A stretch of DNA of 64,000 nt. Source: Takakia lepidozioides (lineage: Eukaryota; Streptophyta; Takakiopsida; Takakiales; Takakiaceae). Positions within the stretch are counted from its first letter, which is position 1. Each line of letters begins with the position of its first letter. The stretch covers positions 3,722,001 through 3,786,000 of the forward strand of contig CM060731.1 in assembly GCA_030704615.1 (NCBI GenBank), read 5' to 3'. The notes beneath the pieces are model-generated. The model ran no database searches and was not told where the DNA came from. It saw only the letters and a list, made by a program, of their open reading frames with translations. A program made the position numbers and the translations under genes. This document shows, piece by piece, positions 32,211 to 43,205 of this stretch.

Positions 32211-32935
32211 TGTCGCGCACCTCCCTTCGGTAAGCTCCCCTTCACGTCATAGTTACTCGCTTTGATGCGCGCGTCTGACTCCCAACCTGGCCGCTGGGCC
32301 AACTTGGAGCTTCGGCTGCTCACCGGGACATAACGGTCCCCCTTCGCTTCCCACTAAACCCTCCACCTATTTGGGACTAGTGGAATTCCCTTTGGTAGAT
32401 GGCAGTCCGGAACAGCTCCCCACTCTTTGGTCGCTTTCCGGCTCGCTCGCTTACTCACTAGTTTTTGGTCACCAACGGGCTTGCACCGTTCTCGGGGTTA
32501 CTACTCCCTATATATACTTCTGTAGCTGTCCGCGGGGGTTTCACAACTAGCCATGCCATTTTATGGCGAACCACCACGAAAACCCTCGACTCCCGGTGAT
32601 GAGTCGCGGTGAGTCTTGGCCCACTCACCACGGCCCTTATGGACCGTGATGAGTCCCAAGACTCCCCACGACTCCCACCACGAGGTCTCCGCCCCCATGG
32701 TGAGTCCTATGCCACCCCCACTAAGTCCCGCTAAGCTCCCACCACCCCTTGTGGAGCCACCCCCACCGCAACCCGGTGTGTGGGGCTCCACCTAGTGAGC
32801 GCCTCCGCCTCCTTGAGTGCCTTGGGCACTCAAGGGTGCTTCAGCCCCCCATACCTATCGCTGCCACTGCCCCCACCACAGGGGCAGCTCCTCATGTGTC
32901 CCGACCCCCTGCCCTCAAGGCAAAGGGCCGCGACA
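32211..32935 (-). repeat. 5' LTR of chromovirus copy 3
   Basis: 725 bp, TGTCGCGG...GCGCGACA on the minus strand, with a TATATATA box. Its outer edge at 32935 abuts tnp2 coding sequence. Confidence 0.95.
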
Positions 32936-34030
32936 CTACGGGCCCGCATAAGTACAACTCATCCACTAGGTGAACAACTAGATGTGTCATCACATCAAAA
33001 AATGATGGTGGGAACTCCTTCTCTATAAGACACAGAGTGACAACTGCTTCAGTTCTCAATTCCTCATACTCTACAGGATTCACCACTTTTGCACACAACT
33101 TCTTAAATACCCGACATACTCGCAAAATGACCCTTCGAGGACCACTTGCCATGAGCCCACGGATAACAAGCGGTATAATTTGCTGCATGAGCACATGATA
33201 GTCATGTGATTTCATGCCAGACAATTTCTTCTTCACCACATGCTTTTTGAAAGCTGATGCGTAGCCTGTTGGCACTTTCAAGTTCTGCACAATCTCCAGA
33301 AAGACTTGTAACTCAGCCTCAGTGAGGACATAAGGGGCAGGAGGCATAATTAACGTATCTGTTATGTCAGGATCACGTTGTAGCCACAATTCCGGGCGCA
33401 TCCCAAGTAGCTCCAAATCACGGCGAACTTTCAATGTGTTTTTCTCACCAAAGATAGTTTTAATAATATTTTCAGCCAAGTTCTTCTCGCAATGCATTGC
33501 GTCAAACATGTGGCGGATGAGGAGACCCTACAAAATGAACACATAAGCAATTGAGCATTTACTCATCACAATTTAAACAGAAAACGCAAAAATGTACACA
33601 GCCAATTTAAAGGCCATGAAGGACTTACCTCCCAATAAGGTAAGACATATAAAATTGACAATCGCTTAACTCCATGAGTTTTTGCTAGGTCTGTCCTGCT
33701 ATCTGGCGTCCCTCCGTTTTCCACCCATGCAGTGCGAGCTATTGCAAGCTCCTTGATTTGTGTTCCAGTCTGCGTTTTTGGAGGAGTTCCATGTTCAGTA
33801 GCGCCATTGAACATTCTTGACCTTCTATATGGATGATTGCGGGCCAAAAATCTTCGGTGGCCTAGGAAAACAGTTTTTCCACATGTGTGTAACTGCTGTG
33901 AAGTCACCCCGGGTCCACAAGCTGGACAACCAGCATAACCTTTCGTCACTTGACCTGAGAGCAAGCCATATGCAGGGTAGTCATGGATTGACCACATCAA
34001 CACTGCCCTCAGTGTGAATTCGCGTTGACC
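32936..34030 (-). pseudogene. tnp2 transposase copy 2, middle part, upstream of chromovirus copy 3
   Basis: First exon piece from 34030 to 33629 (WSIHDYPAYGLLSG, CPACGPGVTS, NGATEHGTPPKTQTG...LPYWE), a 101-bp intron (33528-33628), then 33527-32936 (LIRHMFDAMHCEKNLAEN, GMRPELWLQ, PPAPYVLTEAEL, KSHDYHVLMQQIIP, LPPSFF-like FPPSFFDVMTHLVVHLVDELYLCGPV). These are ordered TNP2 and DUF4218 signatures. The exon is interrupted by the retroelement LTR at 32935 and resumes at 25976. Upstream homology stops at about 34030, so the N-terminal half is missing here. Confidence 0.9.
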
Positions 34031-34264
34031 TCATAATGACCACTTTGTGTTGAATGTCTATATCGTCACAGAGTAATTGTAGAGCGGCATGTGAACCAAA
34101 TTGATCGTGTGACCATATTTATATTGATCTTTGCAAATAATTTGCAAGACAAACCACAACATATTAATTAATACCTTCCAAACATCTATTGGTAGCACTA
34201 ATAGACATTCGTTGCATGTATTCATAAAGCTTCTTTAGAGAATTAAATTGAGTGGTCTTAAACC
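34031..34264. other. No gene recognised
   Basis: Unique-looking spacer between the tnp2 break and the TTAA-flanked element. Confidence 0.4.
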
Positions 34265-34268
34265 TTAA

Positions 34269-35088
34269 CCCTTAAATTCCCAAGCGACCTGAATCAGGTC
34301 ACTTTGAATTTGCAGTTCGACCTAATTTTTGCAGATCTAATCTGATGGGGCCCACTCGTGAAGCTTTAATGACAAGGGATTTGTCTCGAGTATGATGCAA
34401 AAAACAAAATTAAGAAAAAACTAAAGCTACGACCTACAAAAAAAATATCTTAGATCTCTCATTTACGTTTTGGGCCTGAAAAGGGCTTGTTGACCGCTGA
34501 CGTGGCAGGTAAACAAGCCCAAAACAGATTGCACTCCAAAGCCATTTTTGGCAGAAAATTAGCAATTTTGGAAAAAGCACTTCACCTTGTAGTGTGTGAG
34601 CATTACATACACACATCCACCATTGGCTTTTAAAAAATTTGTAGAAAAAAAAGTACTTCATTTGGAGGCACATTTTCTCTTGTCAATTTTGAGATTTCAA
34701 CCCCCATGTAATTGCATGAATAGCAACTATAGGTGAAAAAATCAGTTGGACCTGCAATTTAGTGGGGTCATAGCCACTCCACTATTGATTTGGAAATGGT
34801 GGGTCTTGGGGCAAGCAAAATTGAAAGCTAGGTTTTGATTTGGTCAAACCTATTTCTTTCTCACTTCTTTTTTGGGACCTGATATTTGAGGTCCAGGCCA
34901 ACGCTATAATCTCACAATTTCCACGGTGGACTTGGCTTATTTTTTGGTATTTCATGCATAAATGAGTTGGCCCATTGCTATAAGGCTGGAATCTCTGGAT
35001 GATTTTTGGTAGGTTTCTAGGGGCAATTTACTGCAGCTGGGTACCCAAAATTGGTAAAATGTGAAAAAAGGGCTTGGGAACTTAAGGG
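34269..35088. mobile_element. piggyBac-like MITE, 820 bp, TTAA flanks
   Basis: Left end CCCTTAAATTCCCAAGC and right end, inverted, CCCTTAAGTTCCCAAGC (16 of 17 match). Both ends are flanked by TTAA (34265-34268 and 35089-35092). CCC tips and a TTAA duplication are the piggyBac signature. A second palindrome, GACCTGAATCAGGTC, follows the left TIR. There is no transposase. Because TTAA is symmetric, a TA duplication with an ACCCTTAA tip (mariner type) also fits. Confidence 0.65.
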
Positions 35089-35092
35089 TTAA

Positions 35093-35915
35093 TTATATGC
35101 GACTGCCAAATATTGGCGGTCACTTGAATATTAAGTATTTTTTGATAAGTTGTGATACTTTTTATTTTTTATTTTTTATTTTTTTCAAAAACAATTGTGC
35201 GACCGCCAATTATGTATTTCTTCATTTTCTTAATATGTACGGGGGTTACATTTGTTTGTAGGGGAAGCAGCCACATGGATCACTTGCAAATAGTTCAAAC
35301 CCAAGCATACTATTTAGGCCTAGCTACTACTGCTCCTCTCATCCATTCCCATCCCCTCCCCCCGTACTATAGATAGTGTCATTTATATATATCAATGTCC
35401 TGGTGGATGATGAACAACATCGGGACCTGCAATCTGGAGAAATGACCATTGTAGAGGAGATGAAAGTTTTGATGTGTCGAAGGCAACACGGTCTTGCACA
35501 ATCATTTTTTGAATGATCTTCAAATGATGAGAGAGAAACTACATCAACTATCCATACGTTGCAAGTAATTTTTATTTTTTTTAATGGGTACAACAGCCAA
35601 TTATGACAATTGGATGTATTATAATTTTATTAATATGTACAACCGCCATAATTTGCGGCCATACAATTTTTTGGGAAAAAAATATATTTTTCAATGACTT
35701 ACTGCCCAATACACTGCTGGCGGTCACACGTAATCTCTTATTTGTTTAATAGGTGTCTCCCCCCATAATTGGTAATCGCGCCCATTTTAAAGAAAATAAC
35801 TAAATTATATTTTAAAAAAATAGGTCCGACCGCTAAGGATGGCAGTCGCATGTAACTTTTTAAGTTTCTAATAGTTGCGACGGCCATAATTGGCGGTCAC
35901 GCCTATTTCCGGGAA
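35093..35915. repeat. Array of imperfect palindromes around GACCGCCAAT/ATTGGCGGTC
   Basis: Copies or half-copies of GCGACCGCCAATTATTGGCGGTCAC occur near 35100, 35197, 35640, 35705, 35822 and 35877, separated by AT-rich DNA. The arrangement resembles subterminal protein-binding repeats of a DNA transposon, but I find no TIRs or ORF. Confidence 0.6.
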
Positions 35916-36690
35916 AAAAAAAATGATAATTTTTTTTTGTATTTTTTTTGTGGGGTCTGTCTGCGTCGCCCACGTGGCAGAATCGTCTAGTGCCGCCATG
36001 TGTCAGCATAAAGCATCATTGTACGAACATTTCAAAATTCATACGTTGCTTCCGGATAATGATGTTGCCGACAAACATCAAAATACCTTTTAGGATCACA
36101 ACACCCCAAATAGGCAACTTGCCAATCCAAATGGGCTTCCAGCGAAGATTGCACATTAAGATATCCCAAGAATGGGGGTTGGCAACACCCAGGCCAAGTA
36201 GGACAAGACATGTGCCTCCACGTATTTGTCATCACCAACAATTGGAAATATATCTACGAATTCTTGGTCCATAGAGGCTGGGACGTCGACAGGCACTCAT
36301 CATAGGGAAAGTTGTCCAGAAGAGATATGTCCATTGCATTTTCCAAATCCTCATCATCGTCAGCCGAGGTATTACCCAACAACAAATTATGTAATCCTCC
36401 ATGAATGGTTCTCAACGTTGTGCCACAAAACGCGCACTATGAGTCCATCCTGCAGGTCTAGGTGAAGCAACTTCAGAACGTGGACTTGATGCGTGTATAA
36501 ACTTCCATTCATTGGCCATGTGCAAGAGTAACAAGCTCAATCGATCGCAACCGATTATGGTTGAATGATGCCGTTGGATCTTGACAATCCAACGGCTCAG
36601 GGCATTTTCCCTAACCCTAGTCGCCACTTCCACCGCCCTACTGTAGCCGTTGGACGTAGGGATGGGGATATATTTATTTATTTATTTATT
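35916..36690. other. No gene recognised
   Basis: Mixed sequence ending in a TTTA microsatellite (about 36670-36690) where tnp2 homology begins. Confidence 0.4.
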
Positions 36691-37704
36691 GACGCTGTTC
36701 TCTTCCGGTATGATCGCCACTTTCCCTTCAGCACTTTAGTTTGAATTTTGAATGCAACGATCATCTTCTCCACATGTCGATATTTCGTTGGGTGATTGTA
36801 GTCAAGAAGTCATAAGATACAGACGTGATTATGACTACGTCACTTCCGTTATCACTTTAATTAATGCACATGTCGTGTTTTTCATAGGTCACGTGTAGTC
36901 ATGTAGTCATATATGATAAACTCTTCCGACAGTCGCAATGTCCACTTTTTGAAGGGTGCTCGATCAGCCGGCTGCAAGCAACTTTGACGTTGCTGAACGC
37001 ATGCACTACCCACAAGGGCACCAATGCATTTGTGGATGAGCTTCTGGGATTGTTGCGTAAGAGTTTTTTGCCTAAAAAGAATTCATTGCCGAAAACTCAC
37101 TATGAAGCAAAAACCATGATTGCCATGGGATTGCAGTACACCATGATTCATGCCTGTGAGCGTGGTTGTGTACTCTTCCATATGGAGTATGAGAATGTAG
37201 ACATTTGCCCAGTGTGCCACAGTTCCCGTTACATTCCAGGTCGTGGAAGTGTGCCCAAGAAAGTATTGCGACACTTCCCTGTCATTCCAAGGTTGAAACG
37301 TATGTACCGATGTAAATCGATCGCTAACATCATGACATGGCACGACAGACATAAGAGCCAGGATGGGTTGGTTCGACATCCAGCTGATAGCAAAGCATGG
37401 AGACACATTGACACCACATTTGAGGATTTTGCTGCAGAGCCACGATCTCTGCGATTTGGATTGGCCTTAGACGGTGTAAATCCCTACGGAGCTCAATCCA
37501 CAAGTTGGAGCACATGACCCGTTCTCTTGGTCAATTACAATCTGCCTCCGTGGTTAATGACCAAAAAGTTCTTTCTCATGTTAGCGCTACTGATTCATGG
37601 TAATGAGTCTGTTACCTCAGACAACGTAGAGGTTTACCTGATGCCCCTAGTGGAAGAGCTACTGGAACTATGGAGAGGGATTGCAGCTCATGATGTTTCC
37701 CGTC
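36691..37704 (+). pseudogene. tnp2 transposase N-terminal half with promoter, internally deleted
   Basis: Aligns with 13160-14626 of the large CACTA. It starts in the shared promoter, then jumps from about 13383 to about 13834 of that copy, joined at a TATGA microhomology, so the first ~280 bp of coding is deleted. It continues in one frame through LLRKSFLPKKNS, ICPVCHSSRYIPG, LRHFPVIPRLKRMYRCKS, WHDRHKSQDGLVRHP to a TGA at 37517 (a Trp codon elsewhere), then YNLPPWLMTK and LLELWRGIAAHDVSR. It stops at the same codon region where the minus-strand half (34030) starts. It lacks the two frameshifts of the 8041 element. Confidence 0.9.
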
Positions 37705-38870
37705 AACAATCACAACTCATATTCGACTTATACTGAACAATTATCTTTTACTCATTATACTAAGTATATTATGCGACAAAAAATATTGTCGGATGTCGAT
37801 AATTCTAAGATTATAGCTTCTGAATTGTCTTAAGCTTATTCAAATTGGTCCATGATGTTGCACATGATATTAAAACGAGAATGAAAATCTACAAATTAAT
37901 CATATTATGATTAATAAAGAGAAAAAAAATCCCAAACAAATGCGTTTTGAGTGGTTACCAACTCATGATAAATGGATAGTCAATCATATGGTTATATTTC
38001 CAGCATCCACCCTAAAAGATATTGCGTTAATGTTTGTTAAAGAATATATAAGTTCAGAAATAACAAGTTTTAATCAAATTTATCTACACTTGAGATAAAT
38101 TAATCAAAAACAAAATCTACTGCTAAACAAATACAAGAACCTAAAAATTTATATAGCTCAGAATGTCATAGTGTTCTTTAAGCAGATGCACACAACAATG
38201 TTATGAAAATCTTATTTACATATAAAAAACTAGTATCTAGTATTAGTCTTTCTATTAAATCTTATCAGGTTTAATACATGCATAAATTACTTGATACACC
38301 AATTCATCCACGTGTATGTTGTCATTGGTTTATGGTTTTTTTTTATAAAAATGACTTACGAAAAATTTGACACAAAAATTACACACACACACACCAATAT
38401 AATTAATTAAAATCTATGAAAAACCGCCAAGATGCAAACGAGCTTGATGGTTCATGGTTTCAACAATCCGATCCCAAATAACTTGTATCAAACTACCCGT
38501 AAAGTTGAATTCAACAATGTAAAAGTATCAGTTCTGGTAGTGATGAGCACGCATGTGATTGTCTTAGCTCCTTCTTAGGGGATTATAATCTGAGATTATC
38601 AATACTCAATCATGATGCAAGTGTTTCTTCAAGGGATTGTGGAGGGTACACCTAACTTCTGAAAAAATTCAAATATTTCATGATGTTAATATAAGCTCTG
38701 TGCTCCCAATGAGCATTTTAAACCATTTGGTCTTTTTCAAGATGTACACTAAATGGTATATTTCCCAACATTATTCTTTGGATTCATTCGATCACACAAA
38801 ATTATTACAACTTTCTCTTATCAAGACATTGCTAAGTGGGAGTTATTGCACAAAGACCATAAATTTGCAA
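37705..38870. other. AT-rich tract with a short unknown ORF
   Basis: Strikingly AT-rich relative to its neighbours. A 63-residue ORF (37907-38098, MINKEKKNPKQMRFEW...) is followed in nearby frames by further Lys/Asn/Ile-rich coding-like sequence. I do not recognise it. Candidates are decayed organellar or foreign DNA, or an AT-rich repeat. A short AC microsatellite lies near 38385. Confidence 0.35.
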
Positions 38871-40274
38871 CATGTGGGCTCCCTCCTCCCCGCCGTGCTC
38901 TCCGACTTTTAATGCCGATCCTAACAACTCCACCACCTTCATTCTTGAAAACATTCTCGGGCTCAGAACCCAGACATCAACTGACGCGTTTGGCGCTACA
39001 TGTTTGGATACGTACTACCTTTTTGCAAATTGGTCGGTTTTTCCTCAGATGATAACACTTGGCAGATTGAGGACGACCTCTTTGGTTCACACGATGACTG
39101 TGACCCCATCCACAATCTCGCCTTCCTTACTGCGTTCCATAAACATACCAACATTAATTACCTGACACACACTCACCAACAACATGTCTCTCAAGCACAA
39201 CTCACAGATGCCCGCAACATTTCCTACCTGCTCGCCATTCCTTACATTCACATCAACACTACCGAATGTAACCCTGATAAAGACATTGCCCACGACTCCC
39301 CCTTAATCTGTCAGGGCCTTCAGCGGTAAAAAATCTACGCCCACAACGGCCGATACATTGGCCTCATCCCCAATGATCGGCTAGCGTGGCTCTGGCATAA
39401 ATACTCTACTTCTAACCCATAGGTATATTAGATCCTACCAACCCAGACGCGATTTCGCTACTAAAATATACTGGCTATTAGACCGCTACCTTAAGGACAT
39501 CCCATCCAAAAAACCCCGCATCCAATCCAAACTAATACAAGCACACACTCACAGTACTATCCCCAGAGAACTGTCTAGCCTCCTAATCTCCTCTTTCTAA
39601 CTTACTCACTTCTACTACTCTAGCCCACTCACGTGCCCCGTGGAACTTACCTCATATGCTAGCCCACACCATAGAGACTGCATCTTTGGCGCCACTGGTC
39701 TTGCCACCCACCATAGGTGATCCGGTCGCGGTTTTGTTCACCCTCCTGACTCCCACATACAAGAAACCCTCCAATGGGCTCGATTGCTGCCCACTCCTCC
39801 CCCTCTGCCTGTACTATTCTCCTACTTACACAGCAAAGGCCTCTAGACAACCCCCACCCCCTTCTACAACTCCCCCATGGCGTCACCCTTATAGCCACCT
39901 TTGAACCAAACCAGCTACTATACGAAGACAACCTCCCCTCCCCTAAATACCTCTGATGCCTAGAACCCACTACTACGTCATTACTACTTGTCCAACACAC
40001 CCATCCCACTTCCACGCCCATTACCCTATCCTCTACCTTATACCACTTACTCATACGCACATGGGGGATGAAAGTCTCCATTACCCCCAACACACATCTT
40101 CTTTCATCTACATCTTGCTCCTCACCCACCCCGTTTCTCAGTATCAACCCAAGCAAGGCCTGGATAAGGGCGCTACCGCACCCTCCTCCTACCCCTTTCC
40201 CGCCCCCTACTGACCTACCGGTCTCATATCTACGTCTGCCGCTCAAATTCTCTCCCTCACACTCCCACTACACA

Positions 40275-40660
40275 GATGATTCCCAATCTGGCTCTAACGC
40301 TAACTACGGTGTTTTTCATGCTGCTAATAACCGTGGGGTAGCTCTTAGACTTCCAGGCCCAACCACTATATATTACGCGCTGAGCTTATGGCAATCTTTG
40401 AAGCAATCTCCCAGCTGCCCTCATTCTCCCCCTCATACTACATTTTCACATACAGCCTTACCTCACTATGTCTTCTTCGCAACCACCTCTCCAGCCCCTC
40501 CTGCCACCTTCACCACCCAGACCGGAACCTCATTGCAGCCATCATTAACCGAGCGGCTTCCATTAATCACCCCATACATTTTCTCAAAGTTCGCTCCCAC
40601 ACTGGTATCACCGGTAACGAAAACGCAGACCTCCTCACCCAGGCAGGGGCCGCCCAACCC
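40275..40660 (+). pseudogene. RNase H domain of the non-LTR element
   Basis: The pattern TDxS...ELMA...[D]SLTSL...RSHTGIxGNExAD is that of element-borne RNase HI. There is one frameshift (at about 40380) and the third acidic residue is replaced by Tyr. It would remove RNA from the RNA-DNA hybrid in an active element. Confidence 0.75.
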
Positions 40661-41783
40661 CCACTAGATCCCACGGCCGACCCTATCCATATTGCTTACA
40701 CTCACCCATTCTGGCTAATTCACCCAGTACCAGGACCCCCTACTACCAAGCCTATACGTAACTTAAATCCACTCTTACACGCGAAGCACACAAACAAGCC
40801 TCAACCTCTACCAGCCATACCAAAGCCCATATCCAAAAATGGACACAATCTACAGTTCTTCACCACAAATTGTCAAACTACTTCTGGCACACCAAGACTA
40901 TCACCGACGCGTAAATCCGACAAACATTCAGATTTCGTTACGCCCAATACATGGAACATCAATGCAAACACATCTTTTGGTTACGCCTATTCCCATCCCC
41001 TAACTGCCCATTATGCTCACATACACATACAATGTGTGACACCTGGCCCCACCTCCTTAGTCAATGTATTCACCCCGTTATATAGGGTCTCTGCGTCACT
41101 TGCCATGATCACGCAGTTTGGCACATCCATAAACTTTTCATGTCCAGATTAGAAACCAGATGGTTCTCACTTATCAATGCTGGTACCTACCAAGGCCGAC
41201 CCCCTGACCACATTGTCCCTCACTGGATACTTCCGTGTAGTTGTCATCACTCACCCTGTACCTATCCCTCTCGGCTCTGCCTGGATATCCTACTTGTCCA
41301 AGGCTTACCCATCAACCCCCCCCCTACCTACTTCCCTTTCCCCAGAATTAACCATTCACTTCGTTGAATTCACATACTGTAATGACCGATACCCAGCCCC
41401 CTCCATTCTAGATAAACGACAAAAATATGCCCCCCTCATCCTCGCCATCCGCTAGTTTGGGTGGCGCACCGGCCCCATATCAGTTATCACAGCATGTACT
41501 AGAGGTGAGATTCATATCGCCAGTATAAACGGGTTACACGACAATCTTAAAATCCCTATTCCCCCTATCCACAAATGCTTTAAAGCCATCCACCTCACTG
41601 CCCTCCGCTCCCTCACTGCCATCATCACCAATAAGCGATAACTCGAGTCCAACCCCTTTGCAGCATCCCAGGGTATCATGGGGTACCCCCGGTACCCTAG
41701 GTACCCTAGGCACCGTCCCCTATATACTACCTCCTCTTGGTTACCCGGTGTCCCCTGGACACCTGTTCTCTTTATAAGGCCCA

Positions 41784-41845
41784 CCCCCGAAAGGGGGCAG
41801 TAGCCGTAAGACGAAGTGGCTCTTAGTTACGCCGGCTTTGGCCGG
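41784..41845 (+). ncRNA. Tandem stem-loops at the 3' end of the non-LTR element
   Basis: CCCCC-GAAA-GGGGG at 41784-41797 (GNRA tetraloop) and CCGGC-TTTG-GCCGG at 41832-41845. Many non-LTR elements have a 3' RNA hairpin that their RT recognises; that role is inference here. Confidence 0.55.
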
Positions 41846-41870
41846 AGTCTTCTCTCTCTAATGGCTTTAA

Positions 41871-43020
41871 AAATAGATTTGGAATTATGATAACAAATCT
41901 CCCGATTTCAGGCGCTGTTGGACCATAGCCAGTGATAGACGTTTGGCAATCTCCTAAACATGAAGTTTCTACAATAAACGTCCAACAAAGACACCTTGTT
42001 TTGCCGCAGTCACCTCAGACTCACTGTGTATAACTTTCTGGGCCTCGTTGACTGTAATCTGCTCGAACTTCTCTATCAAACAATCAGTTGGCGTGTATGG
42101 GAATCTCCCGTTTTGGTGTAGTTGCAGGACCTGCTTCTCCATCAGTGTAGATTATCAGTTCCGGGGGAGTACGATCCTTCACAACACTCAAAAACACTGA
42201 CTCAGAGGTGTTTTCTGTTTCTTTGCACGGAGATTGGTTATTCCACCTAGACGCCATGGCCATCGTGCACAAAACAGTTAGATCCTAATCGTATTTGCAA
42301 TCTGCTGCAATGATCATATAGACACTCACATACTGTATGTTGCCATGGCCGCCAGGTTGCTTTGTACCCTCTTCCCAAGCCTAACGCCACCCTTCCAACC
42401 AACATGCAAGGCACGCTAAATTAGCGTGCCCTCCATCTCCACCAACTTTTTCTACCCAGAGAATATTCCTGTCCATTTTGACATACCAGACTGGTCGAGG
42501 TATGCCTAATGGACCTCTAAGGCCAAGCTGATAGGGCCCAGTGTAGATCCACAGTGGCGTGGCCAGTCAGGTACGTGGCTAGTATGAGTATTGCCATGTG
42601 GACATACCCGGATTCCAGGTAGGAGTAGGTTTGAAATTGAATTCATGTACTGGGGTGGTATGTATACTATGTATGTTTGAGCCCCACATGCATCATATGG
42701 CATTGAAAAGAGGAAGAAAAACCAAGCATAAAGATAGGTTCCAGTAAATAAAATAAAAATTACAAGCATCCACTTCCAGCATGCAAAACTTTCAAGACTG
42801 CAACACATGCACATAATCTGCTGTTGGTCCTAAAATACTGAAGTTGGGTTATATTGCAATGTTGGAGTGTTACAAAATATAAACATGCATGGATGCCATG
42901 TACAACTCATTAGCTGGAACTAGAAATGCTAGGCTAGGAAAATGGGTAGCTCTAATTTTGTCGTAATGTGATAATGCCTATCGCCCTCCCATCTTCAACT
43001 ACTCGCCCTATTAATGGTCT
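41871..43020. other. No gene recognised
   Basis: About 1.15 kb without credible coding on either strand. Confidence 0.45.
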
Positions 43021-43205
43021 CCATTGACAAGCAGCATGTAGCCCAGTGGTAATGGGCACTTACCACGTTGGTTGTGGTTGTGGGTTCCAACCACTATTTG
43101 GTGTGTCATGAAGGTGTCCACCTTTCAGCTGGAAGGTAGTAGCCCTTGTGGTGAAGTGACACCATAAGTTACGCTCCCTTCCGGAGGCGTCATACTTTTT
43201 TTTTT
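43021..43205 (+). mobile_element. tRNA-derived SINE with T-tail
   Basis: TAGCCCAGTGGTAATGGGC matches box A of RNA polymerase III promoters, and GGGTTCCAACC matches box B about 45 bp later. The unit ends in a run of T (43193-43205), as Au-type plant SINEs do. Flanks GGTCTCCATTGACA (43016) and GGTCTCGATTCTAACA (43207) look like diverged target duplications. Confidence 0.65.

Larger units (their letters stand above)
25977..32935 (-). mobile_element. Complete chromovirus copy 3 (6,959 bp) inside tnp2
   Basis: Two LTRs of 725 bp (25977-26701 and 32211-32935), a canonical primer-binding site, Gag, protease, RT, RNase H, integrase and chromodomain are all present. It interrupts a tnp2 exon: CGTAG on one side and CCTAG on the other (minus strand) look like a 5-bp target duplication with one mismatch, and removing the element and one copy restores GPV-ASCWMYPMER. 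I count 6 differences between the LTRs over 725 bp, which points to a fairly recent insertion. Coding lesions are an amber codon at the Gag-protease junction and a 1-bp deletion before RT. Confidence 0.96.
38870..41870 (+). mobile_element. Non-LTR retrotransposon remnant with RNase H, finger and 3' hairpins
   Basis: The plus strand holds shifting frames of a Pro/Thr/His-rich protein. An RNase H domain is clear at about 40275-40660: YTDDSQSGSNANYG, AELMAIFEA (after a 1-bp shift), and KVRSHTGITGNENADLL. The third catalytic Asp reads Tyr (IFTYSLTSL). A finger of the form CPLC...WPHLLSQC lies at about 41000-41080 in another frame. RT with YxDD is not visible. The 3' end has two tetraloop hairpins (41784-41797 and 41832-41845). 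No polyA tail or target duplication was found. Confidence 0.65.

Noticed and set aside
39659-40246. 195-residue Gly/Arg/Val-rich minus-strand frame
   Set aside because: It mirrors the Pro/Thr/His-rich plus strand of the non-LTR element; no motif of its own.
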